Shown piece after piece: positions 24,536 through 36,371 of a stretch of DNA of 64,000 nt. The position numbers were made by a program, and so were the translations under genes. Source of the stretch: Lineus longissimus (taxonomy: Eukaryota > Nemertea > Pilidiophora > Heteronemertea > Lineidae). The stretch is taken from assembly GCF_910592395.1 (NCBI RefSeq), contig NC_088321.1, forward strand, positions 14,444,001 to 14,508,000, in the 5' to 3' direction. Every line of letters starts with the position of its first letter. The stretch's first letter is position 1. The notes beneath the pieces were generated by a model. That model had not been told where the DNA came from and did no database searches. It saw only the letters and a list, made by a program, of their open reading frames with translations.

Positions 24536-24680
24536 CCACCATTTGAAAAATCGAGAAAAAAATCTGTTTTAACTTATTTCCTTCTTGTCAAGAAGATGAA
24601 TTTCCACCATTTAAAAAATAAGAAAAATAACTTATAACTTATTTCCTTCTTGTCAAGAAGATGAATTCCGTCCATTTCAA
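24536..24680. repeat. About 67-bp direct duplication containing a CTTCTTGTCAAGAAG palindrome
   Basis: CCACCATTT..AAAAA and CTTATTTCCTTCTTGTCAAG-AAGATGAATT recur at about 24536-24602 and 24603-24670. The embedded CTTCTTG-TCAAGAAG is palindromic. It lies 60 bp downstream of the exon that ends at 24478. Confidence 0.75.
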
Positions 24681-25544
24681 AAATCGTAAAAAGATATGAA
24701 ATATTATCTTTAAAAAAATTAGAACAATTTGGTTCCAATCTACTCCTGAGACACCTGTCTTCATCAAGAAGTAGATAATTTGGACCATAATGCCATAAAG
24801 CTGGTATTTCAGTGAAATTATGTCGTTTTGTTTGGTGTTCTCAGAAGTGTGATTAGAAAATAGCCTAGAAATGTTGAGAAATTGATACTTGGTGCGATTC
24901 AAATTTTGAAATTGAATTTGAAAATGGCAATGGTTCTAGAGTGACCGCTGACGTTAATGCTCGCGTGATGACTTTGAGAAGATAAACATTTGAAAGAATT
25001 TGAATTTGTAAGAAAATCGTCTGCTGGAATAAATGGTATGAGAAAAGGTACCATGAGTATGGTTTGTAGTTTTGAAATTGAATTCAAAACTTCCACATTG
25101 TGTAACGTTAAAAATATTATAGAAATTTTGATTTTTAGTGAGAATTGGCTTTGCATGTGTGACCTTCAATTTGAGAAATCAATATTTTGACTGAGATGAA
25201 ATGTTATTATGATGATCAAATTGGACTTATTTTGTCATGTGTTGGTTCATCAACATAATGACTTTTAGATCAGAATAAGATATAAAAAAGAGGGACACTT
25301 TTCCACGAAAAAAATCTACCAAAAACTGGAGGGACGGACCCCACCCATACACTGCCCCCCCTAAGCTATGGCAATCCCCGCACATACGAACAACAAACAA
25401 TCGTATGAAAATGTCACCTCCACCAACACTCCTCCTTTTCAATGCAGCAGCGCCATCTATCGCCAATTCAGAGCCCAATATTGAACATGACCCATGCGAC
25501 CCCGAGAGCTCATCCCTATTCACAACTATGACACACAGATGCAG

Positions 25545-25815
25545 ATATGGTAAATTCACCGAAACTGCACCAGAAACGTCTCTGAAATTTGGCAATGTCA
25601 CTGAAACTGCACCAAAAACTTGTCCATAATTTGGCAATGACACTGAAACTGCACCAAAAACTTGTCCATAATTCGGCACTGACACTGAAACTGCACCAAA
25701 AACTTGTCCATAGTTTGGCAATGACACTAAAACTGTACCCAAAATCTTCTCCATAACTTGTAAATTTTTGAACTGACTTTTCACCTGGGAAAAATGTGGA
25801 AAAAAACACTGGCAA
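25545..25815. repeat. 42-bp minisatellite element, copy 1
   Basis: About five units of CACTGAAACTGCACCAAAAA-CTTGTCCATAATTTGGCAATGA, with degenerate first and last units, are followed by a conserved flank (ACTTGTAAATTT, TGACTTTTCACCTGGGAAAA, AACACTGGCAA). Since 42 is a multiple of three, a long minus-strand frame runs through with a 14-residue repeat (YGQVFGAVSV core). The second copy at 28005 breaks the frame, so it is probably non-coding. Confidence 0.85.
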
Positions 25816-25964
25816 CACACACCCATTGTGTTTGGGAAGACACTTTCACAACTGAAAACCCCCACACTCTGAGTCACTAGCTTCACCCAACTGAACACAA
25901 CCTAAATGATTAATAAAGTCTACAGTACGACAGTCCCTTCAATGTATGTTAAGAAACAGAATAG

Positions 25965-26120
25965 TTATCAGCTGAGGACCTATGTTCCTGTTTCCAAGCT
26001 GAGTGTCCGGTCCGTTGGCCTCTTGTTATGAATGAATGGCAACAGGCAGCATACTAGTAATTGTCAGCTGATCCTGTTTTCAAGCTGAGTGTTAGGCCCT
26101 TGGGCCTCTTGTTATGAATG
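25965..26120. repeat. Duplicated LINE-tail-like segment
   Basis: Two tandem versions of TCAGCTGA..CCTGTTTYCAAGCTGAGTGT, then GGCCTCTTGTTATGAATG, at about 25970-26037 and 26065-26120. A GGCCTCTTGTTATGAATGAATG ending resembles the 3' terminus of L2/CR1-type LINEs or the SINEs that use their tails. Classification is tentative. Confidence 0.4.
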
Positions 26121-26627
26121 GACAGAAACCATCTTCTGAACAAATCACCAGAAAGCTAACAGTAACCGTCACAAGATTGTCATATTTCTCGACAATTTTA
26201 CGGTCCACCTATATGTCACCATGCAAACCATTTAACACCGTCACAACAAGGAAAGTAAATTCAAAATCGAGTGCAAAACTTTGTCACACAAATCAATAAT
26301 ATTTTCACGAGACACAACATCAGTCACACAAAGTCAACAAATGAACACTATCAAAATCACAAAAAAAGTGTTATGTTCACTGAATTCACCATTTGCTGTG
26401 TAATTCCCACTTCAAACACTTATATTTCACAGAATTTTACAGTTTCAAATTTTGCACTATTTTTTTCCAATCCAATATTTTTAGAGTGGTTTATTTGGCC
26501 CAGTGTTCAATGGTTTAGGCCTTGTTAAATAACATTGTGTGTTGTGTACGGTTTGAGACAGACAGGGTTAGGTCAGGTCTTTGTTTTCCCCTAACAAGAA
26601 AGAAGTGAATGAATATGTGCCTTTTAA

Positions 26628-26955
26628 AGGGTAACTCGTGTCAAATTTCACCATGTAATGTTTTAGCTGTTTTTGACAAATGACTATGTCACTTTCTCAT
26701 AAATCGGTAAGGTTTTCGAATCGAAATGCACATTTTCTAGAGATTGATGGTTTAATCCCGCCCGGACGGCTCGCTTTGATGCCGTTTTTCGTTGATGACG
26801 TCACAACATGAACATTTTCGCGGTCGCGATGGTTTACATTCAGCGATTTTATAATAAATCTAATCAAAAATGGAAAATTTGAGCTTTACATTTGTGATCA
26901 ACAATTAAAAACGGACGTATTACCGCAAAGTTGTAAATCACATCATAGTATCACT
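26628..26955. mobile_element. TTAA MITE, full copy
   Basis: This 328-bp element is bounded by TTAA at 26624-26627 and 26956-26959, with ends AGGGTAACTCGTG and CATAGTATCACT (weak inverted repeats). It is non-coding. A second copy at 48608-48888 is flanked the same way. The two share nearly all sequence except an internal gap of about 50 bp, which argues for one mobile family with TTAA target specificity, probably piggyBac-mobilised. Confidence 0.85.
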
Positions 26956-28004
26956 TTAAATAATAAATCGCCCAGATCACTCAAACTGTTGTTCCAAGTG
27001 CATCTCTGAGATAAATCTCAAAAAAAAAAGTGTTTGACCTTGACCTTGTTCCCGTCTGTCTTAATCCATGCAGTGTTTTCCTTTCAGTATTATCGTCCTA
27101 GCTTATAGATTGTGTTGGTCTACTTTTGAATCCAGAAACAGTCCTGTTTCTGAGTACTAAATATGCGAATTTATGCTAATGAGATATGAATATGTTAATC
27201 AGATTGGTTTAATGATCAAGAGGTCAATATTTTGACAAAGAAATGGTGCTCTGTTTATTTCTATTCCTGAGACTTTGAGATGCACTGGATCAATTTCACA
27301 TTGTAATAAATTATGTTAATGTGGTACTGAATGTGTAAATCAGCTCATGAATATTGATCAGCTCATTAATGATATATTTTTAATTGTCACAGGACCAATT
27401 TACTGGCCACATGCCATTTAACAAGGTTAGCGAACAGTTGTGTTCACACTTTTATTATTAGATTTTTGCGACTTTGTGCAGTAGCCGTTCCAACACCTAA
27501 TTTAGCTGCTAACCCATCCATTCATCAGCACTTTGGCGGGAAATTTCAGCACAGAATTTAAAGATATTACATAACTATGTTCACTTGTGGAGAGATAGTC
27601 TTGCAGTGTTTGTACCTGATTCTTTGAGCTAATTCTGTGGATTGGCTGTACTGGGTTGTTAGTGTCGTGGGGGAGGGAGTCTACTCAAAGTGCTGATATT
27701 TCCTGTCCAAAAGGCTCAGTAACACCTTCACAAACCGCTATCCGTAGCATTCCCGCCATGGCGGTCAGTCATACCGAACACAAACAGATCTGGCATCTTT
27801 GCCTTGGTTATTCTTTGATTCGCTGTTAACCCAGACATTTTCAAAAATCCTCCAATATTATGTTCTGTATGACTGATGACTGTGGTTTTGCTACTCTGCA
27901 TGGGCCGATTGTGCATCTTAAATTGAAAGGGTCATGCTCCATTTGCCAGGCTGAACTTGGACCATACCATCAGGCGGTGGATTCGATAAAATATTCCTTT
28001 GGCA

Positions 28005-28437
28005 AATTCACCGAAACTGCACCAGAAACGTCTCTGAAATTTTGCAATGTCACTGAAACTGCACCAAAAACTTGTCCATAGTTGGCAATGACACTGAAAC
28101 TGCACCAAAAACTTGTCCATAATTTTGCAATGACACTGAAACTGCACCAAAAACTTGTCCATAGTTGGCAATGACACTGAAACTGCACCAAAAACTTGTC
28201 CATAATTTTGCAATGTCACTGAAACTGCACCAAAAACTTGTCCATAATTTGGCAATGTCACTGAAACTGCACCAAAAACTTGTCCATAGTTTGGCAATGT
28301 CACTGAAACTGCACCAAAAACTTGTCCATAATTTGGCAATGTCACTGAAACTGCACCCAAAATCTTCTCCATAACTTGTAAATTTCTTAAATGACTTTTC
28401 ACCTGGGAAAAAATGAGGAAAAAAACACTGGCAAATT
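28005..28437. repeat. 42-bp minisatellite element, copy 2
   Basis: Seven full and two degenerate units of the same repeat as 25545-25815, with the same left (GGCAAATTCACC-type) and right (TCACCTGGGAAAA..AACACTGGCAA) flanks. Two units have lost one base (41 bp), which shifts the minus-strand reading frame between YGQVFGAVSV and MDKFLVQFQCH versions. The two loci differ in unit number, as expected of an expanding array inside a dispersed element. Confidence 0.88.
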
Positions 28438-28599
28438 CTGTGATGATATATTTAATTTGGTCCAATCAGTCCTTGTGGAGTTCAAACACCTGCACACAAT
28501 TGGGCAGAAGATATTTGCATGGGGTTTTGATAGGGCAGGGGTTGCACTGAGAGTAGCTTGCACTGTCTTGGTGATTGACTTTGTTGTGTGTTTGCTGCT

Positions 28600-28825
28600 A
28601 AAATGCTGTGCGAATGAGCGATTTATATCGCTGGATCCTATGATTATAATCGCTGCTCTGTGCGTCAAAAATCTCTCGTCTGCTGGTAAAACTGGTATTG
28701 CTGGATTTGATGATGATCGCATATCGCTGTGATCACATTGCAAGCACCTGGGATAAACACTGCAGAGGAGCAATTTTTGTCGGATGTGATTATGACTGTA
28801 GGTCACAGTGATTTATACTGCTGGT
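28600..28825 (+). repeat. Dispersed repeat, copy C
   Basis: The third member of the family at 4560 and 22990: CTCGTCTGCTGGTAAAACTG, GATGATCGCATATCGCTG, GGAGCAATTTTTGTC and GATTATGACTGTAGGTCACA occur in the same order. Diverged, no ends visible. Confidence 0.45.
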
Positions 28826-28923
28826 TTGCGGGGAGCTTTAGGTAAAGGGATTTGCTTTAGGGACCTTGATATGTTGGGTTAGGTGAAGTTGAAGACCCAA
28901 AAGGGTTTCAATCAACTTTCACT

Positions 28924-29294
28924 GTGATGGTGATGATGATGATGATGTCGATGATGATGATGATGTCAATGATGATGATGATAATGATGATGTCGATGAT
29001 GATGATGATGTCGATGATGATGATGATGTCGATGATGATGATGATGTCGATGATGATGATGATGTCGATGATGATGATGATGATGTCGATGATGATGGTG
29101 ATGTCGATGATGATGATGATGTCGATGATGATGATGATGTCGATGATGATGATGATGTCGATGATGATGATGATGTCGATGATGATGATGATGTCGATGA
29201 TGATGATGATGTCGATGATGATGATGATGTCGATGATGATGATGATGATGATGATGTCGATGATGATGGTGATGTCGATGATGATGATGATGTC

Positions 29295-29346
<52 letters not shown>

Positions 29347-29399
29347 TCGATGATGATGATAATGTCGATGATGATGATGATGATGATGATGATAATGTC

Positions 29400-29448
<49 letters not shown>

Positions 29449-29475
29449 TCGATGATGATGACGATGATGATGATA
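28924..29475 (+). repeat. (GAT)n microsatellite with GTC interruptions in an 18-bp higher-order unit
   Basis: About 550 bp of GAT triplets are interrupted at regular intervals by GTC, giving a dominant 18-bp unit GTC(GAT)5 with 21- and 24-bp variants and a longer pure tract near 29300-29345. Both strands are open (Met/Ser on plus, His/Arg on minus). These are consequences of the triplet and not a gene. Confidence 0.95.
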
Positions 29476-30598
29476 AATTGTAGTTGCTGCAGAATTTTGA
29501 TTAGTGAACTGCAATCAGAGGCTGCATTAGGGTTTGGAGAAAGGGAGTTAACTTAATTTAAAAGCCATCGGGGAATGTTCGCAATTAGAAACACCTTGAC
29601 TCCTGTTTGTGCACTGAGTAAATTTTAGTCTTAACTATTTGAGTTAGTGTGTGATTGCAGTGTGCAGAAGTAGTTTAGTTCTATAGTTCTATCCAAACTA
29701 AATTTTCCTGTCAGGATGATTCAATCATCCACCCTTTTAGACACTTTACACTAACTCCTCTAACTAATATTCCTATATCCTCAGATAGCCCTGTGATTTG
29801 AAGTGTCATGCCAGTGTTTTTGTTGTGTGTGTGTGATGGTCTCTAGCTTTTGGTGTGAGTGTACACAATGAAAGATTCGAAATTATTTACAATTTTGTTG
29901 GTTTATACCATGATGGTGGGATTTGTTAAGAAGGTCAAATGCATCAGCACAAGAACAAAAACAATGTCATGCAGGTAGTTCGCAAGCCACACATTTTCTT
30001 GCAACATGCCTATGAAAAAATACCTTATACCTATTCAAATTATTTTAAATCCAGTGTCTATACCAGTCATAACTGTTGCACCCAAGTGACAATGTTACAA
30101 AAAACATACTGTCTAACACAAACTGGAGAGTTGCATGAAAAATGCTCTGTCTCCGACACAACTCACAACACTTCGCAATATTTGTCAATTCACCAAAAAT
30201 ATATTCACGAATACGATTAGGTTCCTGTTAAGTTTTCTGGTTGATTAAGTGGGTGTAATGATATGTACCTCCTCAGGGCCACCCCTGGTGAATTTATTGT
30301 TAAAAGTAAAACAGTATTGATTAAAATGAATGTATGCTGATCAAACTCTCAATTCTCCACACCCTCTTGGCCCATCAATTGGCTCTGCAGACAATATGCA
30401 AATGATCATAATTTTTAGCAGATGACACATTATTTCAAATTCCCTGGCCAAACGGATAAAAATTTGAAAAAACATCTCAAGAAGGGTCGTTTATAAAGTC
30501 ATACTGAAAACAAATTGTTGAAACGTTTTTGAAAATTTTCTCAACTTTACTGAAAAACTTGAAATTTGTTCTGATCATACTCTTAATTCTCCTTACAG

Positions 30599-30789
30599 CA
30601 GATGCATTCGCCCCTCGTAGCCCATCACATGGCCCCAGGCCACGCCACCATGCCACATCAGATATCGAGCCCCCTAATGGCTAGCCCAATAAACAATAAT
30701 ACCTCCAGCAACTCTCCGTGCTCAACGCTATTTATCGCCAACCTCGGCCAGAACTGCACGGAGACTGAATTGAAGGAGATATTTCATCG
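30599..30789 (+). CDS. RBPMS: RBPMS-like exon: second linker and RRM2 beta1/alpha1
   Basis: This 191-nt exon starts after CCTTACAG in phase 0 and leaves two bases. It encodes QMHSPLVAHHMAPGHATMPH, a Ser/Asn/Pro stretch, then CSTLFIANLGQNCTETELKE and IFH. LFIANL is RNP2 of a second RRM, like MEC-8 RRM2. The acceptor is a tandem NAGNAG (CAGCAG), so a one-residue (Gln) splice variation is possible. The donor is GTGAGT. Confidence 0.9.
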
Positions 30790-31058
30790 GTGAGTGCGAT
30801 TTTTTTTGTCATTCGTTATTTTGACGTCACTTTTTTTCAGGGAATTTGACATTTTGCAGTAGTTTGGTCAGTTGTGGTATTTACTATGTATACAGGGTAT
30901 TACGAAAAAATTTGGTTTGTCTTGAACAAGAAGGCAACCATGTGTCAAAATGGTCCACTGTGTACAAATGTTGATAGTCAAAAGGGTGTGGCCTGAAAAT
31001 ATTTGAAATCGGACAAGTGGCAAAAGCCGAGCTGCTGTTTTATTCTTGGAAATAAACG

Positions 31059-31220
31059 TTGCTGTTTTATAAAGCTGCTGTTTTATAAAGCTGCTGTTTT
31101 ATAAAGCTGCTGTTTTATAAAGCTGTTGTTTTATAAAGCTGCTGTTTTGTAAAGCTGCTGTTTTATAAAGCTGCTGTTTTATAAAGCTGCTGTTTTGTAA
31201 AGCTGCTGTTTTATAAAGCT
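31059..31220 (+). repeat. 16-bp tandem repeat GCTGCTGTTTTATAAA, ten units
   Basis: Ten units with few substitutions (TTTTGTAAA twice, GTTGTT once) run without length change. The array is bracketed by two copies of a related longer string, GCTGCTGTTTTATTCTTGG then AATAAA, at about 31030 and 31220. This suggests it grew from within a duplicated segment. Confidence 0.92.
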
Positions 31221-33199
31221 GCTGTTTTATTCTTGGGAATAAAAGTTCGAGATGATTTATGGAATCCACAACTGTTCGAATTGCTGTTAAAGCGGAATTA
31301 TTTAGGCATGATGTCTGCATGGTTATTTACAGAGCCTGTTGACAGTTGCATTTGGAATCGGAAATATCCACAGGTCTATCTCATTCTACATCTTTTTCAG
31401 GAAGTTGTTGTTTTTTTCAGCTCGTCCATTTTGCGATATTTCATACAACATCCCTTTATGACAATAACACAACTAGAAAAAATATACAAATATGATATTT
31501 AGACGTCCATTGGTTTTGTTGAAGTTAAATGGTATTTCATAGATATTTCAAAAATTTATCCGAAAGTATTTAGGACAGTGGAATGTGGCCTCACTTGTAA
31601 TATCTTTCCAAGCCTACACCCCTTTGCACAGTGACACAGTCCAACCGCCAAAATATTCGACACTATTTTATGGGCTATTTCATCGATTTCGAAATGATTG
31701 AAATGATTCCTTGAGATGGATGTTGTGCAAAGCTATTGAGATGGAATGTATCTGTGACCAGGCTAGGGCCTCCAGGAAGTGTGATTAAAATGGTAATATG
31801 CTTGTCGCATCGTGAAGACGCACAACTTCCCACCAATAAAGGCCTTGTGCACCAGTGCTACCACCGGAAATCATGTGTGTGGGTATGGGGCCTAAACTTA
31901 GGAAATAGCCAAGTCTAAATATCGTTGACCAATATGGTACCGCAGTGATGACTTGATTGAATGATCAAGCCTTAAAGGCCTGCTCACGTTCATTCAAAAA
32001 TTTGAAATTAAACTTGAATTTGAGAATTTCTAATCATGTGTATATGAACTGAATATAATTTCAACAATGCCGTTGTGTAAACTGATATACAAAGGCTATA
32101 GATGCCAAATTTCAGCAAATTTGCTTGCATAATAACTGCACTGTAGCAGTGTTATTTCTATTTGATAAAATCTTGATTTGAAACGCTCTGGAGTTTCTGT
32201 AAACATGGCATAATCAATCCTGGGCCTAAACTTTTTGCTGGGAAAAAAATCAGAAAATTTTGTCGAATATTTTCACGGTTGGATGCGCCCGGGGTAATCA
32301 GCACAGGATCCTCTCTCGCATGTACACAATGCATCATATACATTCACTTCATGTGGAGTTGCTCGAGACTGCATGTACAGTCTTGATCACACATTAATTG
32401 ACACCTTTATTTTGTAATATTGTATTTGGTTCCTGGTCATCTTAGAAGATTGATACGAGTTGATCGGTTTTGCCAAACGATTTATCGATGGGGCGCTGCG
32501 GTGTGTCTGTGCTATCAAGTTCCCCGCAAATAAACGCTACAAATCGCTGACACCTTTGACAATTATCTCTGTGATGAGCTGTTACAACGCTGTGCACTAT
32601 TACAAAAATGTTTGGCAAAACCGGTCATCGTGTTGGCCCTCTTTTGAGTCTATCAGGAACCACTACAGAGCTGGTGAAACGAGCAGCTATTATTACAAAT
32701 AAGGTGGAGTTACGCCTTGTTATCAAGACTGTACATGTTGCTTCGACCCTCTTCGCATGAAATGAACTTTACAATCATTTTAGTTGCCTTAAACCCTTCG
32801 TCCGTGTCTTTGTATACACTCGCACTTGTAGTTTGAGAACTAGCCACCAGGGGGGGCAGTAAACGCGGTGGCAGAGCGTTTTAAATCACATCAGAAGTGG
32901 GATAAGTGGGCCATAATTGGACCCAGTTGAAAACAAACTGACGCTTTGTTGTTCTGGCATCTTTGACTAGAACACAGCCGAGAAGTTTGGGGGTCTTGGG
33001 CCACTGCTCAAGTTTCCTGATGCTACAAATTTTGAGGAAAATCAGACTTCAAAGTGATTTGCATTTTTTTTGTTGCTTTGTAAACAAGCGATTTTAGATC
33101 TGCTTAACAAAGGTGCAGTTTTGGACTTTGCTTAGGGTGGAAGTTGGGTGGTAGCATGTGGCTTTTATTTACCGGTGATTGGGTCGACGTTTTCACGCT

Positions 33200-33760
33200 A
33201 ACATGAATGTGGGGCACAGCAAGCTGCACAGCATATCACACTTGGAGGAATGCTGATCAGGCACAGCCAGTGCACAGTATATCACGTTTTGCCGCAGGGG
33301 ACCAGGAACAAGGAGGATCAGCCATTTCACAGCTTATCATGTTTTGGCTCAAAGTTGAAGAAGCACAAGATCACAGTGTCACTGATGGGCAGGGTCATCA
33401 GAGATCTACTGCGAAGGAGATTACAACACAACTACTGATGGGCCAGGTCATGCATTGAGATGCTAGAGGGGAGAGTACCAAGGCTCCTGCCAGAATTGTT
33501 ACTCTCCCGGTGTTCAAGGCAAGGCAAGATCACAGAGGGGGCCAAGCAAAGTACAATCACAGATCTACTTGAGATGCTTGAGGAGAGAGTGCCAAAGAGC
33601 CATTACTCTCCTGGTGTTAAGGCAAGGCAAGGTGTCAATCAAGGGAATTGTCTCAAAGAAGGATCAGGCAGAACATGTCTTGCAATGATGTTCGAACATT
33701 CAGAAGACGGTGCAGCTGTATGTTGTGAGAGGAGAATTAGCAAACAGGGATGTTGAGAAA
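33200..33760 (+). repeat. Internally duplicated GC-richer block
   Basis: GAGATGCTAGAGGGGAGAGT-ACCAA..TTACTCTCCCGGTGTTCAAGGCAAGGCAAG (33457-33528) recurs in diverged form at 33569-33634. CACAGCATATCAC-type strings recur at 33230-33345. Open frames cover the block on the plus strand but show no domain. It could be a decayed mobile element. I cannot classify it. Confidence 0.45.
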
Positions 33761-34361
33761 GCGTTATTTACGATGTTTCGTGGTTTTCGTCTGGGGAAGT
33801 TTTGCCTGGTGATAGACTGTGTTTGGATGAGATGTTTGGAATGGATTTTGCGGTCTACCGGACTCGAGATGTTTCGTTGAGTGGTAGAAAGCGCTTTTAG
33901 GTTGTCTCAGTGATGTTTACATACCCACAACCCATGAAAGCAGCAGACGACAGATTTCTGATACAAGGGAAGGCAACCCAAGGATGGGTGATACACCAGA
34001 ATTGGAACCAGTGACGCTGCTCCCTTGTTGGATGTTTTTGTGGTTTAAAAAATGGATGTGATCTGTCTTTGATGACCTAATCGAGTAGGCGTCCCAAGTT
34101 CACCTGAGAAAACATAAAAAAAGACAAAATCTGGACGAAATCAGGACGAAATGGAATACAGCTGTGTGCCGCATTGTTAGCGTAAATTTCGTCCCATCAC
34201 CAGGAAAATAGCAACTCGCCTCTCCGCCTTTGGCAACGTACCAAAATAGCTCTACCTATTTGAAATAGCGCCGCCTGGTGACTGGTCCTCAAACTACAAC
34301 TCTCGGCAGCCGGCTTGCTGCACCGTTCATTATGTTGAGACTTGTTTTTCTTTTTCCCCAG

Positions 34362-34431
34362 GTTTATGGGCTTTAATAGAATTCGTATGCACAACAAGGG
34401 GGGACCACCGGTAGCCTTTGTAGAATTCACG
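34362..34431 (+). CDS. RBPMS: RBPMS-like exon: RRM2 beta2 and RNP1
   Basis: A 70-nt exon after a polypyrimidine tract and CCCCAG. Its first G completes an Arg codon. It encodes FMGFNRIRMHNKGGPPVAFV then EFT and ends in phase 0 before GTAAGT. PVAFVEF is the RNP1 of RRM2. FxRxRMHxKGGxPVAFVEF is the characteristic form of this RRM subtype in MEC-8 and fungal Whi3/Scw1-like proteins. Confidence 0.92.
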
Positions 34432-36371
34432 GTAAGTTACGCTGAAGACAGGGGGCGCTCAGAGGGAAACTTGATTGAAATATCGGCATATATAATCTGG
34501 GAACATGTACTAAAAAATTCGGCAAAATTCGGGCAAGTTTAAAGATAGAAGGACTACTTTTGTGGTCAGATTTAAGCAGACGTCTTGCTATTCATGCTGA
34601 ATATAGGGGGCGCTGAATGGAACAGTTTGATTGAAATATCGGTGTATTAATCTGGAAAACTTGCAAAAAAATATTGGGCAAAATTCCAAAAGAAATAAAG
34701 AAGATACGGCTTGTTTTTACGGGGATTGTTCCGAGACATAAAATTCAGACCTACAAGTTAGCAGACGTTAGTTCGCATGGGATGCACTGCCCTTTCGGTG
34801 TCGGCAACATTTACGTCCCTTGTAAATTTGTTCCGTGCATGGTTCATAGAGGGCAGCATGCTACAGCGTTACGTTCATTCTATCAGCATGATTCGGCCTT
34901 TTCTGTCGTCATTGTGATGGTTTTGCCTATAGATGTCGCTGTGAATCGTCCGATTAGCGCTGTGGAAAGATTATCTCCAATCCTGGATGGAATAATGTTC
35001 GTCTCATAGCGCCAGATAAAATATTCCCCTGTGATGACGTGTTTAGCCGTGGCCAGTAGTTTTATTCGAATCATAATATCAGCCAAACAAAAGCCTTGCG
35101 GCAGATATGTCCCAAGGACCAGCAAATGATATGTTGGGCAAGGAAAATATATCTATATAGTGATTACTCCTTTCAAGACCCGAAAGTAGGTGGTGTATAT
35201 AAATTGCGGAATCGGCTTCAGCAGGGTGATGGGTGCATATAAAACCACGACTGGTGCAGCATTTTATTCCTAACCTCACGAATCTGCACCAAGCAGAATA
35301 CACCACAATTTAGTGTCCAAACCTCACTACCGTCCAATTTTCTAAGTGTTGTGGCATTTTTATCCGTTAATACCTTTTCCATTGAATCTGATCTAACTGC
35401 CCCCTGTTGGACAATCGAGATACTGTTCACAAAACAAATTTATTCATTATTTATTGGGAATGGTCGATTCAATGAAAAATAATTTTGGGTAAAGATCTGC
35501 GGCGTTCAAAGAAAATTGGATTGTGTGCAACCCCTGGTGCCACCTATTTATCACTCAGCAGACTACCTTTCCGCACCCCCTGCTTAATGTCGATCCCAGC
35601 ACTCATGCCACAACTGTCGAAATTTCATAATGAGCGATGATTTTGATTATAAGGTTCAGATCAATTAGGTTTAGGTTTTTATTGTAGGCATCTTTTCAGA
35701 AATATTGTAGGATTTGAGGTTTTTGAAGTCCTATTACATTTGACTTGTGTCAAGTGGTGATAAGTTTTGTTGTACCTTTTGTATTGGACTGAAGAGTGTG
35801 GTTCTTGCAGGAAATATTTGAATGGTTGAAAAGTTGATTCAGTTCAGCTTTAAGTTTGTTTATATTAAAGCTGAACTGTGTCTCATAAAGTGCAGTTGGT
35901 GACTTGTCCAGAAATGAATTAGGTAAAGTTTTGTGCAGTAATCACATTTGTGTGGCCAAATCATTCTCTGTTCAGCTTTAAATCTAAAGCCTTAAAGCTG
36001 AACTGCCTGATTCAGTATCAAAAATGACCTCAGTGTTTTGATTACTGTAAACTCTGTAATTTTCACGGCCATTTTATTTCGGAGTTTTGTGAAATTGCAA
36101 CTTTTGCCTACCTATAATTTGGCGTTTTGACAACGTCGCAATCGTAACTTCAATTAGATTTTCAAATTCTCGGCTGTATATTTTTCGCGATTATTTGTAA
36201 TGGTAATAAAAGGCACGTGAATATTTCTGGGTTTACAGTAAGTCAAGATATTGATGAAATGTTTCCCGTTGTTGATTGAATTTAAAAGATTTTGACAGAA
36301 TTGCTTTCGATTGAACTTCAACTTGCGCATAATTTTCCAATTTTTTCACGTCATTTTTCTGTCTCTTCCAG
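34432..36371 (+). other. Intron of the RBPMS-like gene
   Basis: A 1.9 kb intron. It holds the paired hairpins at 35836-36012 and several CTCF-like strings (AGGGGGCGC at about 34450 and 34606; CTGCCCCCTGTTGG at 35397-35410). No exon is seen. Confidence 0.65.
35836..36012. repeat. Two related hairpins CAGCTTTAA..TTAAAGCTGAACTG
   Basis: CAGTTCAGCTTTAA and its reverse complement form a hairpin at 35840-35879. TTCAGCTTTAA..TTAAAGCTGAACTG forms a second at about 35970-36008. The interval between them is unique. The paired TTAA sites recall the TTAA MITEs nearby, but no full element is visible. Confidence 0.6.

Larger units (their letters stand above)
24479..30598 (+). other. Largest intron of the RBPMS-like gene
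   Basis: A 6.1 kb intron made largely of repeats: a 67-bp duplication, two copies of a 42-bp minisatellite element, LINE-tail-like duplications, a TTAA MITE, and a 0.55 kb triplet array. No additional exon is recognised. Confidence 0.7.
30790..34361 (+). other. Intron of the RBPMS-like gene
   Basis: A 3.6 kb intron with the 16-bp array at 31059-31220 and the duplicated block at 33200-33640. A CTCF-like CCACCAGGGGGGGCAG lies at 32844-32859. No other exon is recognised. Confidence 0.7.

Noticed and set aside
25227-25898. 223-residue minus-strand frame with a 14-residue repeat
   Set aside because: It runs through the 42-bp minisatellite. The sister copy at 28005-28437 has one-base unit losses that shift the frame, so no selection on a protein is evident.
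28924-29556. Long plus-strand open frame rich in Met and minus-strand frame rich in His
   Set aside because: Both are direct translations of the GAT/ATC triplet array. No non-repetitive domain.
33207-33760. Possible gene in the GC-richer open block
   Set aside because: Frames are short, arise from internal duplications, and lack splice context or domain similarity.
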